Of a stretch of 46,117 nt of DNA, positions 14,955-22,915 are shown piece after piece. A program made the position numbers and the translations under genes. Source of the stretch: UBA5266 sp002411545 (GTDB taxonomy: Bacteria; Bacteroidota; Bacteroidia; Bacteroidales; WCHB1-69). The stretch lies in contig JAQUWC010000008.1 in assembly GCA_028693085.1 (NCBI GenBank), forward strand, positions 1 to 46,117. Reading direction: 5' to 3'. The notes beneath the pieces are model-generated. The model was given only the letters and a program-made list of their open reading frames with translations. It was not told where the DNA came from and made no database searches. The first letter of the stretch is position 1. Each line of letters starts with the position of its first letter.

Positions 14955-16760
14955 ATGAAGGAAATTATGAACTACATTAACGTTTTATTGCGCACTTTGC
15001 CTGAGAAAAGCGGAGTGTATCAGTTTTACGATAAATTTGCAACCATCATATACGTAGGGAAAGCTAAGAATCTCCAAAAAAGGGTTAAGTCGTATTTTTC
15101 GAAACAACAAACAGCTTCGAAAACACAAATTATGGTTGATAAGATTTACGACATTAAGTATATTATTGTTGAAAATGAATATGATGCATTGCTACTGGAG
15201 AATAATCTTATCAAAAAGTATCAACCTCGTTACAATGTTTTACTAAAAGACGATAAAACTTATCCTTGGATATGTGTAAAGGATGAAGCATTTCCTCGCA
15301 TCATTCAAACCCGTAAAATGTATAACGATTGCTCACATTATTTTGGCCCCTATTCTTCCGTAAAAAGCATGCAATTAATTTTAAATTTAATTCATGAATT
15401 ATTCCCGTTTCGTTCGTGTAATTTAAACTTAAGTCAAGATAATATTGATAAAAAGAAATACCGTGTATGTTTGGATTATCATATTAAAAAATGCAAAGGT
15501 CCTTGTCAAGGGTATCAACGTTTTGAAGATTATCAAAAAAATCTACTTTCGGCAATTGCCATTATTCAAGGAAATACCAAATTAGTTCTCAAGGAACTAG
15601 AAAATGAAATGCATGCTTTCGCTCAACAGTTGGAATTTGAAAAGGCACAAGAAATTAAAGAAAAAATTGATTTGTTAAAAAACTATCAAGCCAAATCGAC
15701 CATCGTAAATCCCAAAATTCATGATGTTGACGTATTTGGTATCATCGAAGATACAACCTCGGCTTATGTTAGCTATTTCAAAGTAATGAATGGTTGTATT
15801 ATTCAAACACAAAATTTAGAAATCAAAAAACGTTTAGAGGAAACATTAGACGAAATATTACCTTTAGCTATTGTTGAAATGCGTTCAAATTCAATAAGTA
15901 AAACAAAAGAGATTATCCTTCCTTTTCCTATTAAATACAAGATAGAAAATACCAAAATACATATTCCCAAACAGGGAGATAAATACGATTTATTGCAACT
16001 GGTACAACGCAATGCCGTATCGTTCATGCATAATATTCAACAAAAAAGGGAATTAGCGGAAGCCGGACGTAACAGTCATAACATTTTAGCACTTATGCAA
16101 AAAGAATTGCACTTACTCAAGCCTCCTGCTTATATCGAATGTTTTGACAATTCCAATATTCAAGGCAAATATGCCGTAGCTGCCATGGTTTGCTTTCGCC
16201 ATGCTAAACCATCGACCAAAGAATACCGGCATTTTACAATCAAAAGCCTTGATAAAGCGGATGATTTCGCCTCAATGCAAGAAGTTATTCAAAGGCGATA
16301 CCAACGATTGTTAAAAGAAAACAAGCCTCTTCCCGATTTAATTTTGGTTGATGGCGGAAAAGGACAAGTTTCTGCGGCATATAAAACACTCAAAGCTTTA
16401 GGAATATCACATGAAATCAGTCTGTTAGGAATTGCAAAACGTCTGGAAGAAATCTACCGTCCTAACGATTCTATCCCCCTATTTATAGATAAAAAATCTG
16501 AAGTACAGCGTGTACTCCAACATCTTAGAGATGAAGCGCATCGTTTTGGCATTACGCATCACCGGAATAAACGGAGTAAAGATAGTTTTAAAACAGCATT
16601 GTCAACCATTCATGGTATTGGCGATCAAACTGCAAAAAAATTATTACAGTCTTTTCGATCTGTTCAAGGAGTAAAAAAAGCAACATTGGATGAACTGATA
16701 CATGTGGTAGGCAAAACAAAAGCTCATACAGTATATAATTATTTCCATATCATGCAATAA
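14955..16760 (+). CDS. uvrC: Excinuclease ABC subunit C (601 aa)
   Basis: Nuclease of UvrABC nucleotide excision repair that makes both incisions around a lesion. The GIY-YIG domain is at the N-terminus (GVYQFYDKF...IIYVGKAKNLQKRVKSYF), the Cys cluster FRSCNLNL...CLDYHIKKCKGPC follows, then a UVR motif (FAQQLEFEKAQEIKEKIDLL), the RNase H-like C-terminal nuclease (ECFDNSNIQGKYAVAAMVCF, ILVDGGKGQVSAA) and a tandem HhH tail (STIHGIGDQTAKKLL). The reading frame opens at TTG 14937, which lies inside the -7 element, so the real start is ATG 14955 or the ATG at 14967 (MNYINVLLRTLPEKSG), the better match to family N-termini. Confidence 0.96.
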   Translation: MKEIMNYINVLLRTLPEKSGVYQFYDKFATIIYVGKAKNLQKRVKSYFSKQQTASKTQIMVDKIYDIKYIIVENEYDALLLENNLIKKYQPRYNVLLKDDKTYPWICVKDEAFPRIIQTRKMYNDCSHYFGPYSSVKSMQLILNLIHELFPFRSCNLNLSQDNIDKKKYRVCLDYHIKKCKGPCQGYQRFEDYQKNLLSAIAIIQGNTKLVLKELENEMHAFAQQLEFEKAQEIKEKIDLLKNYQAKSTIVNPKIHDVDVFGIIEDTTSAYVSYFKVMNGCIIQTQNLEIKKRLEETLDEILPLAIVEMRSNSISKTKEIILPFPIKYKIENTKIHIPKQGDKYDLLQLVQRNAVSFMHNIQQKRELAEAGRNSHNILALMQKELHLLKPPAYIECFDNSNIQGKYAVAAMVCFRHAKPSTKEYRHFTIKSLDKADDFASMQEVIQRRYQRLLKENKPLPDLILVDGGKGQVSAAYKTLKALGISHEISLLGIAKRLEEIYRPNDSIPLFIDKKSEVQRVLQHLRDEAHRFGITHHRNKRSKDSFKTALSTIHGIGDQTAKKLLQSFRSVQGVKKATLDELIHVVGKTKAHTVYNYFHIMQ

Positions 16761-16858
16761 GCCTATAAAAATAGAGGTTTTCCCATTATAATAAACTACG
16801 AGCTGTACTTGTTGAAACAATATCTGATAAACCTTACGCTTAATCATATAATTTTATA

Positions 16859-16866
16859 TAAATTTG
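16859..16866 (+). promoter_or_regulatory. -7 promoter element TAAATTTG for the nitroreductase
   Basis: Match to TAnnTTTG, 26 bp before the ATG at 16893. Confidence 0.55.
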
Positions 16867-16892
16867 CATTTTAGAAACGAAAAGTTAAACAC

Positions 16893-17429
16893 ATGGAATT
16901 AAAAGAATTATTCGAAAAACGCCAAAGCACACGAAAATACAAAAATCTTGAGATAGAGTCCGAAAAAATTGAAAAAGTCATAGAAGCCGCACGTTTATCC
17001 CCTTCCGCATGCAATGCTCAAGCCTGGAAATTTATCGTGATTAATGATCCCGCATTAAAAAACAAGGTAGCCCAATCAGCGGCAAGTATGGGAATGAATA
17101 AATTTACATTTGAAGCACCTGTTATTATTGTTTGTGTATTAGAAAAAGCAAACGCCACTTCTTCTGTAGGCAGTCAAATAAAAAATAAAAACTATAAATG
17201 GATTGATATGGGGATTGCCGCTGAGCACATTTGTTTGCAAGCCACAGAATTAGGCTTAGGGAGCTGTATCATTGGCTGGTTTAATGAAAGAAAAATAAAA
17301 AAATTATTGCACATTCCCCGCAGGAAGAGAATTCCTTTAATTATCACTATCGGTTATCCGGACGACAAAATCCGACAAAAAAGTAGAAAATCATTGAATG
17401 AAATAGCCTCCTATAATACCTATAAATAA
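16893..17429 (+). CDS. Nitroreductase family protein (178 aa)
   Basis: FMN-dependent NAD(P)H oxidoreductase of the nitroreductase fold. The N-terminal FMN-phosphate motif is RQSTRKYKNLEIESE, followed by LSPSACNAQAWKFIVI and, near the C-terminus, the helix IDMGIAAEHICLQATELGLGSCIIGWFNE. The length is that of the short NfnB/SagB-like single-domain enzymes, which work as dimers. The physiological substrate cannot be told. The next gene starts 67 bp downstream without a clear promoter. Confidence 0.9.
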   Translation: MELKELFEKRQSTRKYKNLEIESEKIEKVIEAARLSPSACNAQAWKFIVINDPALKNKVAQSAASMGMNKFTFEAPVIIVCVLEKANATSSVGSQIKNKNYKWIDMGIAAEHICLQATELGLGSCIIGWFNERKIKKLLHIPRRKRIPLIITIGYPDDKIRQKSRKSLNEIASYNTYK

Positions 17430-17496
17430 ACTCTCTTATGATGATAAACCCAAAACATTATTTGATTTTTATCGTTATAAATTAAAATTTTAAAAA

Positions 17497-18435
17497 ATGG
17501 CGTTATATATACAAAAAACCATTAGAATACTTATAGCATTCGTTTTCATATCTTTCTTATGTACAAATTGCCAATATCGTGAACCGGCAAGTTACTATGA
17601 GAAAGACAGCATAAGCGATCCCATTGAAACCTATGCTTTGATGAAATCCGACTCCCTACATGGAATTACCATAGTAAGTTTAACCGATGAAAATCCATTG
17701 AAAGTCAGAGAGAATATTTTAAAATATGAGATTCCGGAAACAAGCTTCGAAGCCAAACGGAGTAAATTCTATGAGTTGTTAAATGCATTGGATTTATTAA
17801 CAAGTTTTTCCGAACCTAATATTTACAATATCGTTGATTCCATGAACTATTTAGCTGCTTATTATCTTCAACATATACTGGAAGACCCTAAAAGTTTAAC
17901 TTCGCCTATCAAACACCGTATGTTAACGGTAACCTCATCTACCGACAAAAATCTACGTGTGTATGCTTGGGATGAAAATGCAGGTATGTCGTTTAAAACT
18001 CACATCAACGTTTTTCAATACCGTAGCATTGATGGTAAATTGAATGCTTGTTTAAATGAAACCATAGAATCCGATACGGATTTCAATTTAGTTCATGCCA
18101 AAATAAAAGCTTTGTATAAACTACCTGTTACCCATAGAAATCCTCTATATCTCGTTCATTTCTCCGGATTTAATTGTCGGGAATGTTTGTTCGAAGGAAT
18201 CAGTAGCATTGAAATCATTAATGATAGTTTATCTTTTGATTACCATATTTTTAACGATAGTTTACCTTATTTGATATTTAATTATACCCCTGATGATAAA
18301 TTTAAACTTTCTTACAATCATAAACGCCATATTTTATCCTATACATGGATTAAACATTATGATAATCTAAGAGATACTATAAGAGAGCACTTCATTTTCT
18401 CAAATAATTTTTTCTTTAAACAAGGCGATTACTAA
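17497..18435 (+). CDS. Putative exported protein or lipoprotein of unknown function (312 aa)
   Basis: Not recognised. It has an N-terminal hydrophobic segment (TIRILIAFVFISFLCTNC) that ends in a possible lipid-anchor Cys, although Asn before the Cys makes the lipobox imperfect. The body has mixed alpha/beta character with charged, Tyr-rich strands (LRVYAWDENAGMSFKTHINVFQYRS) and no membrane segments. It lies 2 bp before the ABC transporter gene, so the two are almost certainly cotranscribed and could act on the same envelope substrate. Confidence 0.72.
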   Translation: MALYIQKTIRILIAFVFISFLCTNCQYREPASYYEKDSISDPIETYALMKSDSLHGITIVSLTDENPLKVRENILKYEIPETSFEAKRSKFYELLNALDLLTSFSEPNIYNIVDSMNYLAAYYLQHILEDPKSLTSPIKHRMLTVTSSTDKNLRVYAWDENAGMSFKTHINVFQYRSIDGKLNACLNETIESDTDFNLVHAKIKALYKLPVTHRNPLYLVHFSGFNCRECLFEGISSIEIINDSLSFDYHIFNDSLPYLIFNYTPDDKFKLSYNHKRHILSYTWIKHYDNLRDTIREHFIFSNNFFFKQGDY

Positions 18436-18437
18436 AC

Positions 18438-20261
18438 ATGAGCGATTACAAAAAATTATTTTCTCTTCTTCGCCCATTTTCGTTTAAATTGGCAATTACT
18501 ATTTTTTTTAATGTATTATATGTGCTCTTTTCGATCATATCTATATCATTATTAGCTCCTTTTTTATCACTCATCTTTAATCAAATCCCCTTTACCTTAG
18601 AGGAATCTCCTTTACAATTTTCTTCTGAAAGTTTGATGTTATACACACAATATTTGATAAGTCGTATCATTATAACAAAAGGAAGTTTTGCCGCTCTCAG
18701 CCTGTTAATAGTATGTGTGTTTGTTTTTTTCTTGTTGAAGAATGTATTCTATTATATTTCAATGTGGATAATCATTCCCATTAGAGGTAATATGATTAGA
18801 AATTTGCGCAATGCTGTTTATCCACGAATTCTTATCCTCCCCTTATCTTATTACTCCGAACATCGTAAAGGAGATATTCTAACTCGTGTGATTAATGACG
18901 TACAAGATGTTGATTTTTATATTCTTCGTTCTTTACAACAACTATTTCGCGAACCTATTACTATTTTATTTTTTCTTTGTACTTTATTTTTTATTAATTT
19001 CAATTTTACATTAATCATATTAGTTACCTTACCCTTAGCCGGATTTGTTATCAGTCGTTTACAACGAAGATTAAAACAAAGATCTCTTCACGCCAAAGAA
19101 AAACAAAGCCAAATGCTTTCCCTTTCCGAAGAAAGCATATACGGATTACGTATCATAAAAGCTTTCAATGCGATTAATGGTATGTTTAAACGCTTTTCAA
19201 CAGTAAATGCGTCATACAGTAAATTACAAATTAGGATCAATCGCCGTCGGGATTTATCCTCACCCATGAGCGAATTTTTAGGTAGTTTTATTGTCATTAT
19301 CATTCTCTTATTAGGAGGTCAAATGGTTTTAAATGCCGATAAAGGGTTTACGGCCGAAATGTTTATTACATACATTGTGTTATTTACACAAATCATTAAT
19401 CCGGCGAAAACTATTTCTGAAGCTACGGCCAATTTTAAAAAAGGTTTTGCCTCACTTCATCGTATTGAGGAAGTTATACATTCTGATGAAAAAATCACTG
19501 AACATCCGGAAGCAAAATCCATAACATCATTCCGTGAAAACATTACATTTCATAATGTTTTCTTTTCCTATGATAATAAAACCATATTAGAAGATATAAA
19601 TCTTGATATTCCCAAAGGGAAAACCATTGCAATTTGTGGAAGTTCAGGTGCTGGCAAATCAACCTTAGTCGACCTTCTACCCCGATTTTACGATGTAAAT
19701 AAAGGAAAAATTTTAATTGACGATACAGATATACGCGATTTTCGAATTGACGATCTTCGTAATTTATTCGGTATTGTTTCTCAAGAGAGTATCTTATTTA
19801 ATGATACGATTTTCAACAACATTGCATTTGGAATCAAAGATGCTAAGATCGAACAAGTTGTCGAAGCGGCAAAAATTGCTAATATTTATTCGTTTATCAC
19901 TGAACTTGAAAATGGGTTCGATACCCTTGTTGGCGACAGAGGCATGAAACTTTCAGGAGGTCAGAAACAACGAATCAGCATTGCTCGTGCAGTCTTAAAA
20001 AATCCGCCCATACTGATATTAGACGAAGCTACCTCAGCCCTTGATTCAGAATCAGAAATATGGGTACAAAATGCCTTAAACAATTTGATGAAGAATCGTA
20101 CATCTATAGTCATTGCACACCGCTTGTCAACCATTTTAGCGGCTGATAAAATCGTTGTACTTGAACAGGGTAAGATTGTTGAACAAGGTAAACATCAAGA
20201 ACTAATTGATAAAAACGGTATCTATACTCATTTGATTCATCTGCAGGAATTTAAAAATTAA
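18438..20261 (+). CDS. MsbA-type ABC transporter, fused permease and ATPase (607 aa)
   Basis: Half-transporter exporter of the MsbA/lipid-drug class. Residues about 1-340 contain six membrane helices (for example ITIFFNVLYVLFSIISISLLAPFLSLIF and LIVCVFVFFLLKNVFYYISMWIII). The nucleotide-binding domain shows Walker A GSSGAGKST (about 400), the ABC signature LSGGQKQRISIARA (about 504), Walker B ILILDEATSALD (about 525) and the H-loop IVIAHRLST. It would work as a homodimer in the inner membrane. Lipid A or lipid flipping is the commonest role of this type in Bacteroidetes, but the substrate is not visible in the sequence. It ends 7 bp from the convergent yifB stop, with no clear terminator between. 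Confidence 0.93.
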   Translation: MSDYKKLFSLLRPFSFKLAITIFFNVLYVLFSIISISLLAPFLSLIFNQIPFTLEESPLQFSSESLMLYTQYLISRIIITKGSFAALSLLIVCVFVFFLLKNVFYYISMWIIIPIRGNMIRNLRNAVYPRILILPLSYYSEHRKGDILTRVINDVQDVDFYILRSLQQLFREPITILFFLCTLFFINFNFTLIILVTLPLAGFVISRLQRRLKQRSLHAKEKQSQMLSLSEESIYGLRIIKAFNAINGMFKRFSTVNASYSKLQIRINRRRDLSSPMSEFLGSFIVIIILLLGGQMVLNADKGFTAEMFITYIVLFTQIINPAKTISEATANFKKGFASLHRIEEVIHSDEKITEHPEAKSITSFRENITFHNVFFSYDNKTILEDINLDIPKGKTIAICGSSGAGKSTLVDLLPRFYDVNKGKILIDDTDIRDFRIDDLRNLFGIVSQESILFNDTIFNNIAFGIKDAKIEQVVEAAKIANIYSFITELENGFDTLVGDRGMKLSGGQKQRISIARAVLKNPPILILDEATSALDSESEIWVQNALNNLMKNRTSIVIAHRLSTILAADKIVVLEQGKIVEQGKHQELIDKNGIYTHLIHLQEFKN

Positions 20262-20268
20262 AACGATT

Positions 20269-21807
20269 TTATTTCCCCCAATTATCTCGATCTAAACTTC
20301 TGTAATGTATAGCTTCAGAAAGATGTTCTACTTTTATATCTTGACTATTGCTTAAATCGGCAATGGTGCGGCTTACTTTTAGTATTCTATCATAAGCTCT
20401 TGCCGATAATCCCAGTTTTTCCATGGCTACTTTGAGTAAATTTTGTCCTTCCTTCGAAATTACACAATGTTTGGCAACCAATTTTGAAGTCATTTGTGCA
20501 TTACAATATATTCCTCTTTGTTGATGAAATCTATCTTCTTGTATTTTCCTTGCTTGAATCACTCTTTCACGAATCATAGCACTTTTTTCTCCTTTATTTT
20601 TTTCTGCTAATTCTTTAAAAGGCACAGGAATTACTTCAACATGTAAATCTATTCTATCCATTAAGGGTCCTGAAATCCTATTTAAATATCTTTGTACTAT
20701 TCCGGCAGCACAGCTACAATCTTTTTCGGGATGATTATAATAGCCACATGGACAAGGATTCATTGCTGCAACAAACATAAAGGAGGCCGGATATTCGACC
20801 GTCATTTTAGAACGGGAGATACAAACATTTCGTTCTTCCAAAGGTTGACGCATTACCTCGAGCACTGTCCTTTTAAATTCGGGCAGTTCATCCAAAAACA
20901 ATACGCCATTATGAGCCAACGATATTTCTCCCGGTTGTGGATTGGATCCTCCTCCCACCAAAGCTACATCAGAAATCGTATGATGAGGCGATCGAAAAGG
21001 GCGCACCGATATCAATGCCTTATGTTTAAGCATTTTCCCTGCTACCGAATGTATTTTTGTTGTTTCTAAAGCTTCTTGTAAAGTCATGGGAGGTAAAATG
21101 GAAGGCAGTCGTTTTGCCAACATGGTTTTACCTGAACCCGGGGGACCTATTAAGATTACATTATGTCCGCCTGCAGCAGCTATTTCTAACGCACGCTTGG
21201 TGTTTTCTTGTCCTTTTACGTCTTCAAAATCAAACTCATATTCACTTAATTTTTTATAAAATTCCTCTCTTGTATTGACATATGTCGGGATAATTTCTAT
21301 CTTTCCGTTGAAAAAATCTATCACCTCTTTAATGGTTTCTACTCCTAAAACATCCAATTCATCGACTATAGCTGCTTCTTCAGCATTGGCTTCCGGTAGA
21401 ATAATGCCTTTAAATCCCTTTTTTCGGGCTTCTATGGCTATCGGTAACACTCCTTTAACGGGTTTTAGATTTCCATCTAAAGACAATTCCCCCATTATTA
21501 TATATTGGTCAATATTCTCCGTTTTAATTTGTTCGGAAGCAGCAAGTATACCCATGGCAAGCGTTAAATCGTAAGCAGATCCTTCCTTTTTAACATCAGC
21601 CGGAGCCATATTAATGACAATTTTTTTCCCCGGAATTCTGTATCCATTATATTTTAATGCTGAATCAATACGTTGTTGACTCTCTTTTATAGCACTATCG
21701 GGCAATCCTACCAAAAAAAAACCGATTCCATTTTCTACATTTACTTCAACAGTAATAGTTTTAGCATTTATTCCATAAATGCTACTTCCAAATACCTTTA
21801 TTATCAT
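20269..21807 (-). CDS. YifB/ComM family Mg-chelatase-like AAA+ ATPase (512 aa)
   Basis: Three parts: an N-terminal Lon-protease-like fold (IYGINAKTITVEVNVENGIGFFLVGLPDSAIKES), a AAA+ Mg-chelatase domain with Walker A GPPGSGKTML at about 220-227 and Walker B LAHNGVLFLDELPEF, and a C-terminal winged-helix region containing GLSARAYDRILKVSRTIADL. A Cys-containing loop (NPCPCGYYNHPEKDCSC) interrupts the ATPase as in other family members. ComM from Vibrio is a branch-migration helicase in natural transformation; the role in Bacteroidetes is not settled. The start was set at 21807 because a TAATTTTG element at 21825-21832 lies between it and the first ATG of the frame (21837). Confidence 0.93.
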   Translation of the reverse strand: MIIKVFGSSIYGINAKTITVEVNVENGIGFFLVGLPDSAIKESQQRIDSALKYNGYRIPGKKIVINMAPADVKKEGSAYDLTLAMGILAASEQIKTENIDQYIIMGELSLDGNLKPVKGVLPIAIEARKKGFKGIILPEANAEEAAIVDELDVLGVETIKEVIDFFNGKIEIIPTYVNTREEFYKKLSEYEFDFEDVKGQENTKRALEIAAAGGHNVILIGPPGSGKTMLAKRLPSILPPMTLQEALETTKIHSVAGKMLKHKALISVRPFRSPHHTISDVALVGGGSNPQPGEISLAHNGVLFLDELPEFKRTVLEVMRQPLEERNVCISRSKMTVEYPASFMFVAAMNPCPCGYYNHPEKDCSCAAGIVQRYLNRISGPLMDRIDLHVEVIPVPFKELAEKNKGEKSAMIRERVIQARKIQEDRFHQQRGIYCNAQMTSKLVAKHCVISKEGQNLLKVAMEKLGLSARAYDRILKVSRTIADLSNSQDIKVEHLSEAIHYRSLDRDNWGK

Positions 21808-21824
21808 AGCTTTATATTTTTCTA

Positions 21825-21832
21825 CAAAATTA
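21825..21832 (-). promoter_or_regulatory. -7 promoter element TAATTTTG for the yifB-type gene
   Basis: The minus strand matches TAnnTTTG 17 bp upstream of the ATG at 21807 and so favours that start over 21837. Confidence 0.6.
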
Positions 21833-21875
21833 TACAATTTTTTATTATTTTCGGCATTTATCCATAATTTTTTAT

Positions 21876-21883
21876 TATTTTTG
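21876..21883 (+). promoter_or_regulatory. -7 promoter element TATTTTTG for the HATPase-ybeY-mnmG cluster
   Basis: Exact match to TAnnTTTG, 34 bp before the ATG at 21918 and divergent from the yifB-type promoter 43 bp away. Confidence 0.55.
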
Positions 21884-21917
21884 TTTTTACAAAAAAAAAG
21901 AAATATTTAACCATTGT

Positions 21918-22382
21918 ATGTTTTACACTTCATTACACATTGAATCTGATTTAGACAATATCGTTATCGTTGAAAATTTCATTGATAGTTTAATGGAAGA
22001 CTTTTCGATTAGCGAAAATTACAAAGGTATCCTCTCTGTACCTTTATTAGAAGCTGTACATAATGCTATCATTCATGGAAATCAATCCGATAAATCAAAA
22101 AAAGTCTCTATTAACTGTCAAATCATGCATAAGCAAATAACTTTTTCTGTCTCGGATGAAGGAGATGGCTTTGATTATAAATATATATTAGCCGAAGCAT
22201 TGGAAAACAGAAAAACAAGCGGATTATCTTCCATCGAATTATTATGTGATGAAATGGAATTTATCAATCAAGGTGCTACAATAATTTTTAGTATGCAGAT
22301 ACCGCTTCAAATGCCACAAGAAAGGGAAATAGCTGTTTTATCGGAAAAAGAGCATAAACAAGTCGTTAAAAAAGCATGGTAA
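21918..22382 (+). CDS. RsbW-like serine-kinase/anti-sigma-type ATPase (154 aa)
   Basis: Single GHKL ATPase domain of the HATPase_c_2 type. The N-box is LLEAVHNAIIHGN (Glu and Asn bind Mg-ATP), the G1 box is VSDEGDGFDY and a short G2-like turn is KTSGLSSIELLCDEMEF. In Firmicutes, proteins of this fold (RsbW, SpoIIAB) phosphorylate an STAS antagonist and hold a sigma factor. No STAS protein, PP2C phosphatase or sigma factor is in the window, so the partner is unknown. It leads a cluster with ybeY (61 bp gap) and mnmG, an arrangement I recall from other Bacteroidales. Confidence 0.85.
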   Translation: MFYTSLHIESDLDNIVIVENFIDSLMEDFSISENYKGILSVPLLEAVHNAIIHGNQSDKSKKVSINCQIMHKQITFSVSDEGDGFDYKYILAEALENRKTSGLSSIELLCDEMEFINQGATIIFSMQIPLQMPQEREIAVLSEKEHKQVVKKAW

Positions 22383-22443
22383 TCTTTCTTTTACTTTTAT
22401 ATAATACGTATTTTATCCAATTTTAACCCTTAAACTTTAAAAA

Positions 22444-22866
22444 ATGAAAGAAAATATAAACTTCATTAACAATGATATTTCATTTTTACTTCGAAATAAG
22501 AAAAAAATACGAGAATGGATAAACAATGCTGTCCATGAAGAAGATAAATACACAGGAACCCTTAGTTATATTTTTTGTTCGGATGAATACCTCCTTTCAA
22601 TAAATGAAATGTATTTAAAATCAGATTATTTAACAGATATTATCAGTTTTGACTATACGGAGGATAAGATAATCTCGGGTGATATGTTAATCAGTATTGA
22701 CAGAGTAAAAGAAAATGCAAAAATTTACAAAACTACTTTTCAAAAGGAATTAATGCGTGTAATGATACATGGAATTCTTCATCTTTGTGGTTATAAAGAT
22801 AAAACGGAAAAAGAAAAAAAATGCATGAAAGAAAAAGAAGATTATTATTTAAATAAGTGTTGTTAA
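22444..22866 (+). CDS. ybeY: Endoribonuclease YbeY, rRNA maturation factor (140 aa)
   Basis: Zinc-dependent RNase needed for 16S rRNA 3' maturation and ribosome quality control. The metal-site region is MIHGILHLCGYKDKTEKEKKCM, the Bacteroidetes version of the HGxLHLxGYDH motif. Upstream, YLTDIISFDYTEDKIISGDMLIS corresponds to the TDVLSFP...LGDI block. The length fits the family. It is the middle gene of the HATPase-ybeY-mnmG cluster; the 49-bp gap to mnmG carries a parS-like palindrome. Confidence 0.93.
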   Translation: MKENINFINNDISFLLRNKKKIREWINNAVHEEDKYTGTLSYIFCSDEYLLSINEMYLKSDYLTDIISFDYTEDKIISGDMLISIDRVKENAKIYKTTFQKELMRVMIHGILHLCGYKDKTEKEKKCMKEKEDYYLNKCC

Positions 22867-22894
22867 CACTTGAACATAAATTGTTTATATTTTA

Positions 22895-22910
22895 TGTTTC
22901 ATGTGAAACA
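22895..22910. other. parS-like site 1 (upstream of mnmG)
   Basis: TGTTTCATGTGAAACA differs from the ParB-binding parS consensus TGTTTCACGTGAAACA at one central base. The palindromic arms extend to 22894 and 22911 (8 bp each around a 2-base centre). It ends 5 bp before the mnmG start codon. Confidence 0.55.
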
Positions 22911-22915
22911 TTATT

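Noticed and set aside
22895..22910. The mnmG-upstream palindrome as a repressor operator only
   Set aside because: The second copy sits behind the mnmG stop codon with no promoter there, and the 16-mer matches parS far better than any operator known to me.
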